Assembly (NCBI RefSeq): GCF_000482545.1 | Contig: NZ_KI519455.1 | Span: 1,239,247 to 1,303,246 of the forward strand | Length of the DNA: 64,000 nt | DNA from: Arthrobacter sp. 35W | GTDB lineage: Bacteria > Actinomycetota > Actinomycetes > Actinomycetales > Micrococcaceae | Direction of reading: 5' to 3' | Notes under the pieces: generated by a model | What the model was told of the DNA's origin: nothing | The model's database searches: none | Seen by the model: only the letters and a program-made list of their open reading frames with translations | Program-made: the position numbers and the translations under genes | Shown: positions 33,195 to 42,362 of the stretch, piece by piece | Numbering within the stretch: position 1 is the stretch's first letter | How the letters are laid out: the number at the start of each line of letters is the position of its first letter

Positions 33195-33887
33195 ACGCAA
33201 CACCTACGATCTCCCGGCAAGCATCGTTCAATACGCCCTCGCCCTCGCGCAGGTGGGAGATCACCCCGGTCTTCGAATTGTCCGGCACCAGGCGCGACGC
33301 TTCCGCCCAAGAAAGCGAACATTGTTGTGTGGGCGCGCAACCGCGACTCGTGCCGGATAGCCGGGCTCACTTCTACGAGCGCATACCGGCTGGCCGGCAG
33401 GCACGCGACAAACAAATACACTTTGACATCTCACCCGCGCTCGGAACCAAAAGCTGCATCGTGGATCCGGACCAGTCGACCTCGATGCTGCGGCCGGCGT
33501 TGTGGCTGACACGCGAGGTCGCCCCTGAAACAGCGGCGTGCTCGCCTTAAAGGCGGCAGAACCGGTCATAACTCATCGTCGCCTGCGCCATCGAAGACGC
33601 GTCGACATACGCCTGATGGAGGAGCTTCAACGTCGGTGTGCTGCCGAGGCCATGCCGGCTGTGCGAACATGGACTCGCGGACGCCGCGGCCGGGAAACAA
33701 CGCCGCATGTAGCTGGGCCTCCGACATTTCCGCCATCTCGTCCCAGCCGAGACCGGGCAGCTCCGCAGCATCGAGTACCGCGCGGATGCTATGCCGGGAT
33801 ACCCCCTGGGCGGACTCGATCGCTCTTCAAGACAAGCCCTGACTACGCAGCTTCAACACCAGCTTCGCTTTGAGCTTCCGTACCATG
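33195..33887 (-). pseudogene. IS21-family transposase istA remnant
   Basis: Pieces of an IstA transposase can be read in different frames: MVRKLKAKLVLKLRSQGL then an in-frame TGA, LKLLHQAYVDASSMAQATMS, DWSGSTMQLLVPSAG, KVYLFVACLPASRYALVEVS, RAHTTMFAFLGGS and VISHLREGEGVLNDACREIVG. The second half, including the end of the catalytic domain, and the partner istB are missing. The element is therefore dead. Bases 32990-33194 and 33888-34082 contain no supported gene. Confidence 0.8.
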
Positions 33888-34082
33888 ACCGGCACTCCTT
33901 CCACCATGTGGCCGTCACAAGGTGGAAGGGGCATAGTGAGTTGGTGCACACCCATCCCAGCGGTGGTGCTCACCCACGCCAATCGGGCTGGCGAGCAACG
34001 GTGCTCGCCCGCACCACAGGTGGTGACCGTAAGAGCGAATATTCAGAAGCTCCCGCGGTGCGGCGGCGACCACGCCGAAGAA

Positions 34083-34115
34083 CCGATGATCCAGCCCATA
34101 GCACTGGATCATCGG
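34083..34115 (-). terminator. second hairpin downstream of cache gene
   Basis: Perfect 12-bp arms (CCGATGATCCAG and complement) around a 9-base loop, about 50 bases beyond the cache gene stop. Confidence 0.55.
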
Positions 34116-34130
34116 GGAGGGACGTCCGCA

Positions 34131-34157
34131 TGGTTTCCTGGCAGTCCCAGGAAACCA
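34131..34157 (-). terminator. terminator hairpin after cache gene
   Basis: TGGTTTCCTGG and its exact complement around 5 bases, starting 5 bases after the stop at 34162. It probably ends the gntR-cache transcript together with the hairpin at 34083. Confidence 0.6.
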
Positions 34158-34161
34158 GAGG

Positions 34162-34869
34162 CTAGGCGGTGTAGATCAGCGAGAGCCCCAGATGGGGGAC
34201 ATCCAGAGCCATGCGATGCTGGTTTGCGGATCCGGATTTCACCCGTTCACCGACCAGGTACATCCCGGAATTGCCGAGAATGACACGGTTGCTGGCGTTG
34301 ATGAGGGCGGCATCGCCTGGGATGCTGCGCAGGTTTGGCATGATGAGCGGTTCCAGATCTTTGATCCGGATGTCGCACCCCGACACCCCGGTGAAGTGTC
34401 CATGCACAGAAAAAGGTGCCGCGAAGGTGAGGATGTATTCCTCGAAGCCGAGATAGTCGATGTACGGACCCCACAGTGTCTGCTCACCTGTGGCAGCGGC
34501 GGTGGAAAAGAACGGCAGCTTCTCGTAGTCGTAATATCGATTGCTGCCCGGCGTCAGGTCGAGATGAAGCCTTTTCATGACGCCAGATTCCTTGCGGGAC
34601 CACCATTCCAAAGCGTGGCCGCCCTCCTCAACGGATTCAGTGGCGAAGAAGGTCCCGGAGCCCACAGCAAAAGCGTTCTGGGTCAGGAACTCCCGTGCAA
34701 GTTCGTCCAGCCCGGTCAGCGAAGACTTGCCGACTTTGGACTTGCCGGCGAGATTTCGTTCAAGCAACGAGGCCACGTTTCGGGAGAGGTTCTCGGTCTC
34801 CGTGCAGACGCCGTTGATCCACGAGGTGAGGCCAGTGGCAGCGTGTACGACTTCGGTGCTGGGTTTCAT
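34162..34869 (-). CDS. stand-alone cache-domain sensor protein
   Basis: This 235-residue protein looks like a dCache-type sensor domain (WWSRKESGVMKRLHLDLTPGSNRYYDYEKLPFF written as residues 88-120, then GPYIDYLGFEEYILTFAAPF and GVSGCDIRIKDLEPL). Unlike usual cache proteins it has no membrane segment and no signalling output domain. Its ATG overlaps the stop of the upstream GntR gene, so it is probably a separate ligand sensor or effector partner of that regulator. Confidence 0.7.
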   Translation of the reverse strand: MKPSTEVVHAATGLTSWINGVCTETENLSRNVASLLERNLAGKSKVGKSSLTGLDELAREFLTQNAFAVGSGTFFATESVEEGGHALEWWSRKESGVMKRLHLDLTPGSNRYYDYEKLPFFSTAAATGEQTLWGPYIDYLGFEEYILTFAAPFSVHGHFTGVSGCDIRIKDLEPLIMPNLRSIPGDAALINASNRVILGNSGMYLVGERVKSGSANQHRMALDVPHLGLSLIYTA

Positions 34870-35627
34870 TGGACATCCTGAATTGATTGGGCATACCCAA
34901 GGGTGAGTTTCGTGTCAATCAGGTGGAAAATGTTTCGCCTGATGTGCTCAAGGACTAGTTTCTGGGCTTTCTCTGGCTGGTCCTGGGCCACGGCCCGGAC
35001 CAATTCCAAGTGTTCAGCTGTTGCCTGTTCGGGGTCAAAGGGCACAGTGAGGGGGGTCCACAGCTGTTGAACAGTTTCTTCCTGAAGCCGGATTTCGGCA
35101 GCGGCAAGCCTCGGTGATTGCGCGGAAATCGCCAACTCGACATGAAAGCGGCTGTCGGCAGGTGCACGCGCCTCGGGTGTCGCGGCCAGCACCAATGCCC
35201 GCGCAAGTTCCTGAAGCCGATCGAAGTCGTGCGCTTCCGCGCGCTCACATGCCAGGCGGATGGTTGTGGCGGCTATGGCGGAATGTTCGTCGCCGATGTC
35301 GCGTATTTCCGAAATGGATGTCGAGAGAAACCAATCCCGGATGACATCGGTTTGGGTTCGAGGCTGGCTGACGACGAAGGTTCCTCCGCTGCGGCCTCTG
35401 CGGGTCTCGACGACGCCCTGCCCGCGCAGTGCCGCCAACGCCTCGCGAAGGGTCGCACCACCAACGCCAAACATCTCGGAGAGTGCCGCTTCCGGGGGCA
35501 GGCGTTCACCTACTTTGAGCAGCCCGAGTGCGATGGCCTTGGAAATTCTGTCGACAATCGCATCGGCCCTCTCGATTTCCGGCAGGGTCCGATATATCTG
35601 CAAGTGGAACAAGGTTGGCGAGGCCAA
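34866..35627 (-). CDS. GntR/FadR family transcriptional regulator
   Basis: This 253-residue protein has an N-terminal GntR winged helix (RLPPEAALSEMFGVGGATLREALAALRGQGVV written as residues 43-74) and an all-helical FCD ligand domain. The best start is a TTG with GGAG upstream. It is coupled to the cache-domain gene. Target unknown: the nearby divergent hxlB operon starts 376 bases away, so a role in RuMP gene control is possible. Confidence 0.82.
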   Translation of the reverse strand: MASPTLFHLQIYRTLPEIERADAIVDRISKAIALGLLKVGERLPPEAALSEMFGVGGATLREALAALRGQGVVETRRGRSGGTFVVSQPRTQTDVIRDWFLSTSISEIRDIGDEHSAIAATTIRLACERAEAHDFDRLQELARALVLAATPEARAPADSRFHVELAISAQSPRLAAAEIRLQEETVQQLWTPLTVPFDPEQATAEHLELVRAVAQDQPEKAQKLVLEHIRRNIFHLIDTKLTLGYAQSIQDVQ

Positions 35628-35878
35628 GAGTCTGCGCTCCGAAATGGGCTACGGGTCGGGTTGATACTCACCAGTCCGGGCAGTATTTACAGGACTTAGC
35701 TTGTTCATCTGAGTCTATGCACATAAATCCTTCATTGCTACGGCTTTAAGTGCTCTGGGCCCCCGCGCTCCGCGCTGTAAATCATGGACGGGCACCTCCC
35801 CGCCGCAGCCTGCCGGCTGCCGACTGGCACGGTGCCCATTCTGGCGGCCGCACCGGGGTGGGAACCGCCACCTATCCC

Positions 35879-35921
35879 AAAGGGTAGTCAGAACCGTCAG
35901 AAAACAGTGTTACCCCTGCCC
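35879..35921 (+). promoter_or_regulatory. 43-bp RuMP promoter element, hxlB copy
   Basis: This 43-base block, containing AGAACCGTCAGAAAACAG, is 40/43 identical to the block at 49802 upstream of tkt. It is bounded by GGGTAG and (T/G)CCC ends that form a partial inverted repeat. It lies 125 bases before the hxlB GTG. The leader just before the start (ACCGAATCGAA then GTGAA) is also conserved. The rest of 35628-36003 shows nothing else recognised. Confidence 0.8.
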
Positions 35922-36003
35922 GTTTGTCTCTGGATTATTGATACCAGCCAGCAAGCCTCGCTCAGCCTCTACAGACTGAGCACCGAATCGAAAGGGACAA
36001 ATC

Positions 36004-36603
36004 GTGAATCCGACAGCAAATACGACCGAACGGGTCTACAGCACCACAGATGACATTGTCCGCAACCTGTCCCTCGTCAGGGATGAGATCGCGGACACGG
36101 CTGCCAAGATCGACGAGCACGAGATCGCCACACTGGCAGGCCTCCTGGGCCCGAACAGCCGGGTGTTCGTCGCCGGAGCGGGCCGCAGCGGTCTGGTCCT
36201 GCGCATGGCCGCTATGCGGCTGATGCACCTGGGCCTGACCGTCCACATCGCCGGTGACACCACCACTCCGGCCATCAGCTCCGGGGACCTGCTGCTGGTG
36301 GCCTCCGGATCGGGAACGACCTCCGGAGTGGTGAAGTCGGCGGAAACAGCTGTGAAGGCCGGTGCACGCATTGCCGCGTTCACCACCAACGCTGACTCGC
36401 CGCTGGCCCGGCTCGCCGACGCACTGGTGATCATCCCCGCCGCACAGAAGACCGACCACGGCTCCAATGTGTCCCGCCAGTACTCCGGGTCCCTCTTTGA
36501 GCAGGTGCTGTTCCTGGCCACCGAGGCCATCTTCCAGTCTTTGTGGGACAACACCGATGTAGCGGCCGAGGAGCTCTGGCTCCGGCACGCCAACCTCGAA
36601 TAA
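36004..36603 (+). CDS. hxlB: 6-phospho-3-hexuloisomerase
   Basis: This 199-residue SIS-domain protein (FVAGAGRSGLVLRMAAMRLMHLG written as residues 56-78, then LLVASGSGTTSGVV) matches Phi/HxlB, which isomerises D-arabino-3-hexulose 6-phosphate to fructose 6-phosphate in formaldehyde fixation. The start is a GTG inside a conserved leader shared with tkt. The next gene is hexulose-phosphate synthase, 69 bases on. Family length is normal. Confidence 0.92.
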   Translation: MNPTANTTERVYSTTDDIVRNLSLVRDEIADTAAKIDEHEIATLAGLLGPNSRVFVAGAGRSGLVLRMAAMRLMHLGLTVHIAGDTTTPAISSGDLLLVASGSGTTSGVVKSAETAVKAGARIAAFTTNADSPLARLADALVIIPAAQKTDHGSNVSRQYSGSLFEQVLFLATEAIFQSLWDNTDVAAEELWLRHANLE

Positions 36604-36672
36604 CCGGGGCCACACCTTTCCATACCCGCATTTTCCAACCCACTGCAGTTCCCTATAGAAAGAAGAATCATC

Positions 36673-37296
36673 ATGAAGCTCCAAGTTGCTATCGACCTGC
36701 TCACCACCGAAGCCGCCCTCGAACTGGCCGGCCAGGTTGCCGAATACGTCGACATCATCGAACTCGGCACCCCCTTGATCAAGAGCGAAGGGCTGTCAGT
36801 CATTACCGCCATCAAGGCCGCCCACCCCGACAAGATTGTCTTTGCTGACCTGAAGACCATGGATGCCGGAGAGCTCGAAGCCGACATCGCCTTCAAGGCC
36901 GGCGCCGACCTGGTCACCGTGCTCGGTGCCGCCGACGATTCCACCATTGCCGGTGCCGTCAAGGCAGCCAAGGCCCACAACAAGGGCGTCGTCGTCGACC
37001 TCATCGGTGTGGAAGACAAGGTCACCCGTGCCAAGGAAGTCCGCGCCCTGGGTGCGAAGTTCGTCGAGATGCACGCCGGTCTGGACGAGCAGGCCAAGCC
37101 CGGCTTCGACCTGACCGGGCTGCTCCGTGCCGGTGCAGAGGCCCGCGTTCCGTTCTCCGTCGCCGGTGGCGTGAGCATCAAGACCATTGCCGCCGTCCAG
37201 CACGCCGGTGCCGATGTAGCTGTCGCCGGCGGCGCCATCTACGGTGCAGAGGACCCGGCCCTGGCAGCCAAGCTGCTCCGCGGCGCCATCGTCTAG
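36673..37296 (+). CDS. hxlA: 3-hexulose-6-phosphate synthase
   Basis: This 207-residue protein of the OMP decarboxylase suprafamily joins formaldehyde to ribulose 5-phosphate. Catalytic landmarks are Asp near residue 8, IELGTPLIKSEG at 32-43 and FADLKTMDAGE at 58-68, with the phosphate-binding SVAGGVS and VAVAGGAIYG late. RBS AGAAAGAAG. It forms the key RuMP pair with hxlB. Confidence 0.95.
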   Translation: MKLQVAIDLLTTEAALELAGQVAEYVDIIELGTPLIKSEGLSVITAIKAAHPDKIVFADLKTMDAGELEADIAFKAGADLVTVLGAADDSTIAGAVKAAKAHNKGVVVDLIGVEDKVTRAKEVRALGAKFVEMHAGLDEQAKPGFDLTGLLRAGAEARVPFSVAGGVSIKTIAAVQHAGADVAVAGGAIYGAEDPALAAKLLRGAIV

Positions 37297-37407
37297 TCCC
37301 CGATTGACGGTGGCGCCCGCACCCTTGACCAAGGGCAGCGGGCACCACCCCGGGGTTGACGGCTCCGTACGTCCAGGAGCCACCAACCGCAGAACTTGCT
37401 TGTTTGT

Positions 37408-37439
37408 ACTGCCCGCGGAGAAACACCACCGCGGGCAGT
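37408..37439 (+). terminator. hairpin after hxlA
   Basis: ACTGCCCGCGG and its exact complement around 10 bases, 112 bases past the hxlA stop. It could terminate or attenuate transcription into zwf. Confidence 0.5.
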
Positions 37440-37589
37440 GCAGGTTCGGCGGACGGTCTGCGCCATGAATCAAAGGCACAGGCTGCCGCCGTCTGACGGC
37501 TCATGACGATCCCGTCACGCTGACATCAATCCACGACACACCACATCCCACCGATGGGACCCAAAATCCTGGGAAGGAAGCTGTTCATC

Positions 37590-37853
37590 ATGCATAGTCA
37601 AGCCCCCGAGTATTTGGAAGTTGTTGTTACCAAGCCTGGCCGACTCTACGAGTTGCTCGACGATGCAGAGGCAGTGCTCCGCCAGGCAGCGATGTGCCAG
37701 CAGTCCGCCGGCATCCTGGTCACCCGGCATAGTCATGCCCGGTACACGCTCGCGCTCAGCGACTCGGTTCCCTTCGGGGAGACCTGGGAGCAGAAACTCT
37801 CGTGGCCGTCGGCCGGCGCCCGCACTGCCGCACTGTCACCGGTCTCACAGTAG
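37590..37853 (+). CDS. small hypothetical protein upstream of zwf
   Basis: An 87-residue reading frame with GGAAGGAAG before its ATG and codon bias like its neighbours. It lies 9 bases before zwf. The protein (begins MHSQAPEYLEVVVTKPGRL) has no recognised domain or membrane segment. Position suggests co-translation with zwf. Confidence 0.55.
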   Translation: MHSQAPEYLEVVVTKPGRLYELLDDAEAVLRQAAMCQQSAGILVTRHSHARYTLALSDSVPFGETWEQKLSWPSAGARTAALSPVSQ

Positions 37854-37862
37854 AAGGCCAGA

Positions 37863-39419
37863 ATGTCTGTAACGTACGTTGATGCGGGTTTGAAGTCCGG
37901 GCGCAATCCGCTGCGGGACGGCCGCGACCGCCGGCTGTCCCGGGTGGCGGGCCCCTCGTCGTTGGTGCTCTTCGGCGTCACCGGCGACCTCGCCCGCAAA
38001 AAGCTCATGCCAGCTGTCTACGACCTGGCCAACCGCGGCCTGCTGCCGCCCAGCTTCGCGCTGGTCGGCTTCGCCCGCCGCCGGTGGGCGGATGAGGACT
38101 TCGCCGCCGAGGTCAAGGACGCCGTGATGGCGCACTGCCGCACGCCCTTTGACGAGAAGGTCTGGGACCAGCTGGCCGAGGGCATCCGCTTCGTCCAGGG
38201 CGAGTTCGACGACGACGCCGCCTTCGAGCGGCTCAAGGCCACGATCGAGGCGTTGGATGAGCAGCGCGGCACGCGCGGCAACCATGCGTTCTACCTGTCC
38301 ATCCCGCCGAAGGCGTTCGAACTGGTCTGCCGCCAGCTCTCCGAGCACGGCCTGGCCGCCGGCGACGGCACCAGCTGGCGCCGGGTCGTCATCGAAAAGC
38401 CCTTCGGGCACAACCTGGAATCGGCGCGGCAGCTGAATGACATCGTCGAATCCGTCTTCCCGCCCGATGCCGTCTTTAGGATCGACCACTACCTGGGCAA
38501 GGAGACGGTGCAGAACATTCTGGCGCTGCGCTTCGCCAACCAGTTCTTCGAGCCGTTGTGGAACGCCAACTATGTGGACCACGTGCAGATCACCATGGCC
38601 GAGGACATCGGCACCGGTGGCCGGGCCGGCTACTACGACGGCGTGGGCGCGGCCCGCGACGTCATCCAGAACCACCTGCTCCAGCTGCTGGCCCTGACGG
38701 CGATGGAGGAGCCGATCTCCTTCAACGCCGAGGACCTGCGCGCGGAGAAGGAAAAGGTCCTGGCCGCCGTCAAACTTCCCGCGGACCTGTCCACGCATTC
38801 GGCCCGCGGCCAGTTCGGCGGCGGCTGGCAGGGCGGCGAGCAGGTCCTGGGGTACCTGGAGGAGGAGGGCATTCCGGCCGATTCCACCACGGAGACCTAC
38901 GCGGCCATCCGCCTGGACATCAACACCCGGCGCTGGTCCGGTGTGCCGTTCTACCTGCGCGCCGGCAAGCGCCTGGGCCGGCGCGTGACGGAGATCGCCG
39001 TCGTGTTCAAGCGCGCCCCCAACCTGCTGTTCACCGACCACACCGAGGACGACTTCGGCCAGAACGCCGTCGTCATCCGGGTCCAGCCGGACGAGGGGGT
39101 GACCATCCGCTTCGGCTCCAAGGTGCCGGGCACGCAGATGGAGGTCCGGGACGTCACGATGGACTTCGGCTACGGCCACGCGTTCACCGAGTCCTCCCCG
39201 GAGGCGTACGAGCGGCTGATCCTGGATGTGCTGCTGGGCGAGCCGCCGCTGTTCCCGCGCCACCAGGAGGTGGAGCTGTCCTGGAAGATCCTGGACCCGT
39301 TCGAGGAGTTCTGGGCCGCGGAGGGCACGCAGCCGGAATCGTACGCGCCCGGCTCCTGGGGGCCGGCCGCCGCCGATGAACTGTTGACCCGCGATGGAAG
39401 GACCTGGAGAAGACCGTGA
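37863..39419 (+). CDS. zwf: glucose-6-phosphate 1-dehydrogenase
   Basis: This 518-residue enzyme oxidises glucose 6-phosphate to 6-phosphogluconolactone with NADP. Landmarks are VLFGVTGDLARKKLMP near residue 37 (nucleotide fold), EKPFGHNL near 180 and RIDHYLGKE near 208 (substrate and catalytic His region). Its stop overlaps the opcA start. In a methylotroph it opens the dissimilatory RuMP cycle, which yields NADPH and CO2 from formaldehyde. Confidence 0.95.
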   Translation: MSVTYVDAGLKSGRNPLRDGRDRRLSRVAGPSSLVLFGVTGDLARKKLMPAVYDLANRGLLPPSFALVGFARRRWADEDFAAEVKDAVMAHCRTPFDEKVWDQLAEGIRFVQGEFDDDAAFERLKATIEALDEQRGTRGNHAFYLSIPPKAFELVCRQLSEHGLAAGDGTSWRRVVIEKPFGHNLESARQLNDIVESVFPPDAVFRIDHYLGKETVQNILALRFANQFFEPLWNANYVDHVQITMAEDIGTGGRAGYYDGVGAARDVIQNHLLQLLALTAMEEPISFNAEDLRAEKEKVLAAVKLPADLSTHSARGQFGGGWQGGEQVLGYLEEEGIPADSTTETYAAIRLDINTRRWSGVPFYLRAGKRLGRRVTEIAVVFKRAPNLLFTDHTEDDFGQNAVVIRVQPDEGVTIRFGSKVPGTQMEVRDVTMDFGYGHAFTESSPEAYERLILDVLLGEPPLFPRHQEVELSWKILDPFEEFWAAEGTQPESYAPGSWGPAAADELLTRDGRTWRRP

Positions 39420-40405
39420 TCATTGATCTGCCGAACACCACAACCTCAAAGGTCACCAAGAAGATCGTCACCCTGCGCGAGCAGGGCGGCGTGGTCGCCC
39501 TGGGCCGGGTGATGACCCTGGTGGTCATCACCCGGGACGGGCACGAGGAGGAGGCCATTGCGGCAGCCAACCTCGCCAGCCGTGAACACCCCTGCCGGAT
39601 CATCGTCCTTGCCGCCGGCAGCGCCGCGGAGCCGACCCGACTGGACGGGCAGATCCGGGTCGGCGGCGACGCGGGCGCCTCGGAGGTCATTGTGCTCCGC
39701 GGCTACGGGGAGCTGGCCACGGACAGCGAATCGGTCATTTCGGCGCTGCTGCTGCCCGATGCCCCGATCGTGGCCTGGTGGCCGCAGGGCATGCCGGAAT
39801 CGGCCAGTGCCAGTTCCATCGGACGCATCGCGCACCGCCGCATCACGGACTCCGCCAACGAGACCAGCCCGGAGCGGGCCTTGGAGAACATCCGCCGCAC
39901 CTACAAGGCAGGCGACACGGACCTGGCCTGGACGCGCCTGACGAACTGGCGCATCCAACTCGCGGCCGTGTTCGACCAGCTCGATGATGAACCCGTCACG
40001 CACATCACCGTCGAGGGTGCCACGGACTCGCCCAGCACGATGCTGCTGGCCGCCTGGCTGCAGCGCGCCCTCGGCGCCCCCGTCACCATTGTCGGGCACC
40101 CCGCAGGAAGCGGGATCCGGGGCGTCCGGCTGACCCGGGCCTCCGGGGACATCCGGTTGTTCCGGCCCGGCCACGCCGAAGCCGTACTGACCCAGCCGGG
40201 CCAGCCCGCACACCGGATCTCCCTGCTCCGGCGCACCCTGCAGGACTGCCTGGTCGAGGAACTGCGCCGGTTGGATCCGGACGAGGTCTTCGGTGAAACA
40301 GTGGGCAGCCTTGGTGCTTTCAGGGTGCACCGGGACAGCCGTGTGACAGTCACCGGCAGCACGGACCGGGAACGCCACCACGGCCTCGTGTCACTGTCCA
40401 ACTAG
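39416..40405 (+). CDS. opcA: glucose-6-phosphate dehydrogenase assembly protein OpcA
   Basis: This 329-residue protein matches actinobacterial OpcA, an allosteric activator and assembly factor of Zwf. It starts MIIDLPNTTTSKVTKKI and has the characteristic PDAPIVAWWPQGMPE segment near residue 120. The start is a GTG overlapping the zwf stop (GTGA). Confidence 0.92.
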   Translation: MIIDLPNTTTSKVTKKIVTLREQGGVVALGRVMTLVVITRDGHEEEAIAAANLASREHPCRIIVLAAGSAAEPTRLDGQIRVGGDAGASEVIVLRGYGELATDSESVISALLLPDAPIVAWWPQGMPESASASSIGRIAHRRITDSANETSPERALENIRRTYKAGDTDLAWTRLTNWRIQLAAVFDQLDDEPVTHITVEGATDSPSTMLLAAWLQRALGAPVTIVGHPAGSGIRGVRLTRASGDIRLFRPGHAEAVLTQPGQPAHRISLLRRTLQDCLVEELRRLDPDEVFGETVGSLGAFRVHRDSRVTVTGSTDRERHHGLVSLSN

Positions 40406-40471
40406 TGCGGTCGGCGCCAAGGCGCCAGACCGTGGAAACCATTGCTCTACCTACAACACTTTGGAGTTTTG

Positions 40472-41908
40472 ATGTCTGCGCAAATCGGCGTAACCGGTCT
40501 GGCCGTAATGGGTGCAAACCTGGCCCGCAACCTGGCCCGCAACGGCTTCACCGTTGCCCTGCACAACCGTTCGGCCGCGAAGACCGATTCCCTGTTGGAG
40601 AACTACGGCCACGAGGGCAGCTTCGTGCGCACCGAGACGCTGCAGGAACTCGTTGACTCGCTGGAGAAGCCCCGCCGTGTGCTGATCATGGTCAAGGCCG
40701 GGGCCCCCGTGGACTCCGTCATCGAGCAGCTGGAGCCCCTGCTGGAGCCGGGCGACATCGTCATCGACGCCGGCAACTCGCACTACGAGGACACCCGCCG
40801 CCGCGAGGCCGCCCTGGCCGCGAAGGACCTGCACTTCGTGGGCATCGGCGTCTCCGGCGGCGAGGAGGGCGCCCTGCTGGGCCCCTCCATCATGCCCGGC
40901 GGGTCCAAGGAGTCCTACGACGCGCTGGGTCCGCTGCTGGAAAAGATCGCCGCCCAGGTCGACGGCAGGCCCTGCTGTGCCTGGATCGGCACCGACGGCG
41001 CCGGCCACTTCGTCAAGATGGTCCACAACGGCATCGAGTACGCCGACATGCAGGTCATTGGCGAGGCCTACGACCTGCTGCGCTCCGGCGCCGGCATCGA
41101 ACCCGCCGCCCAGGCGGAGATCTTCACCGAGTGGAACCGGGGCGAGCTGGCCTCCTTCCTGATTGAAATCACCGCCGAGGTCCTGGGCCACGTGGACGCC
41201 AAGACCGGCAGGCCGCTGGTTGATGTGATTGTGGACTCCGCCGGCCAGAAGGGCACCGGCCGCTGGACCGTGCAGTCCGCCCTGGACCTGGGCTCGCCCA
41301 CCTCCGCGATCGCCGAGTCCGTCTTTGCCCGGGGCCTGTCCAGCCAGCGCGGCCAGCGTGCCATCGCCCAGGACGTCCTGGCCGGCCACGAGGTCGAGCT
41401 GACGCTGGATGGGACCTTCGTGGAGGACGTCCGCCAGGCGTTGTTCGCCTCCAAGCTGGTCAGCTACGCCCAGGGCCTGGACATGCTCACCGCCTCCGCC
41501 ACGGAGTACGGCTGGGACCTGAAGCTGGATGAGATCGCGGGCCTGTGGCGCGGCGGCTGCATCATCCGTGCGGAGCTGCTGAAGGAGATCACCAAGGCCT
41601 ACGCGGCCGAGGACAAGCCCGCGAACCTGTTGTTCGCCCCGGCCTTCGCCGAGGCCATCGCCGGTGCACTGCCGGCCTGGCGCCGGGTGGTCTCCACCGC
41701 CGTGCAGCTGGGCATCCCGGTTCCGGTGTTCTCCTCCTCGCTGGCGTACTACGACGGCCTGCGCCGCACGCGTCTGCCCGCGGCCCTGACGCAGGGTCTG
41801 CGCGACCTTTTCGGCGCCCACACGTACAACCGTGTCGATGCCGAGGGCACGTTCCACACGCAGTGGAGCGGTGACAAGTCCGAGGTTGAGGCCGTGGACA
41901 CGCACTAG
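40472..41908 (+). CDS. gnd: 6-phosphogluconate dehydrogenase (decarboxylating)
   Basis: This 478-residue long-form enzyme converts 6-phosphogluconate to ribulose 5-phosphate and CO2. The N-terminal GLAVMGANLARNLARNG motif and NRS at the 2'-phosphate position indicate NADP use. IIDAGN-type, GVSGGEEGA (residues 129-137) and GHFVKMVHNGIEY (181-193) motifs are present. The ATG at 40472 has GGAG at 5 bases. It completes the oxidative branch and supplies the formaldehyde acceptor. Confidence 0.95.
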   Translation: MSAQIGVTGLAVMGANLARNLARNGFTVALHNRSAAKTDSLLENYGHEGSFVRTETLQELVDSLEKPRRVLIMVKAGAPVDSVIEQLEPLLEPGDIVIDAGNSHYEDTRRREAALAAKDLHFVGIGVSGGEEGALLGPSIMPGGSKESYDALGPLLEKIAAQVDGRPCCAWIGTDGAGHFVKMVHNGIEYADMQVIGEAYDLLRSGAGIEPAAQAEIFTEWNRGELASFLIEITAEVLGHVDAKTGRPLVDVIVDSAGQKGTGRWTVQSALDLGSPTSAIAESVFARGLSSQRGQRAIAQDVLAGHEVELTLDGTFVEDVRQALFASKLVSYAQGLDMLTASATEYGWDLKLDEIAGLWRGGCIIRAELLKEITKAYAAEDKPANLLFAPAFAEAIAGALPAWRRVVSTAVQLGIPVPVFSSSLAYYDGLRRTRLPAALTQGLRDLFGAHTYNRVDAEGTFHTQWSGDKSEVEAVDTH

Positions 41909-41918
41909 GCCCCCACCC

Positions 41919-41971
41919 AAGGACGCGGCCGGCGGCGGAACCCCATGTTCCGCCGCCGGCCGCGTCCTTTT
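41919..41971 (+). terminator. strong terminator after gnd
   Basis: Perfect 22-bp stem starting AAGGACGCGGCC with a 7-base loop and TTTT after it, 10 bases past the gnd stop. It ends the hxlB-gnd gene block. Confidence 0.92.
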
Positions 41972-42268
41972 AACACGCGCGCCCTATAAAAACCTCGTGT
42001 GTGTACATTCCTTCCGGGTCAGGAGCCCCGGCACCCGCACCGTCTGTACACCCCACGGGGCTGTGGGGCGGGGCCGTGCCGACGAGGCGGACCAGGGCCG
42101 AGGGGTCGAGTGATGCCGGCGACGTCGGCGCGGGCCATTCATGATGGGCGGCCACTTCGGGGCCCTGCTCCTGAAGAGCCCTGCGGACAGGCCGGGCGGT
42201 ATCGCCCCGAAGCCGGCAACGAGGCCGGCGGTGGGCGCCACTCGCAGCGAGTCCTGTCCACAGTTAAA

Positions 42269-42308
42269 GGGGCGGGGTGGCTGGGAAGAATCCCAGCCAC
42301 CCCGCCCC
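42269..42308 (-). terminator. hairpin downstream of NCS1 permease
   Basis: Perfect 18-bp stem (GGGGCGGGGTGGCTGGGA and complement) around AGAA, 55 bases beyond the permease stop on the minus strand. The intergenic bases 41972-42268 hold no supported gene. Confidence 0.7.
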
Positions 42309-42362
42309 CGTCCTTCGAAGAGGTGGCATGCAGGCCCAGCCCACCTCTTTTTCAGTGCATCG

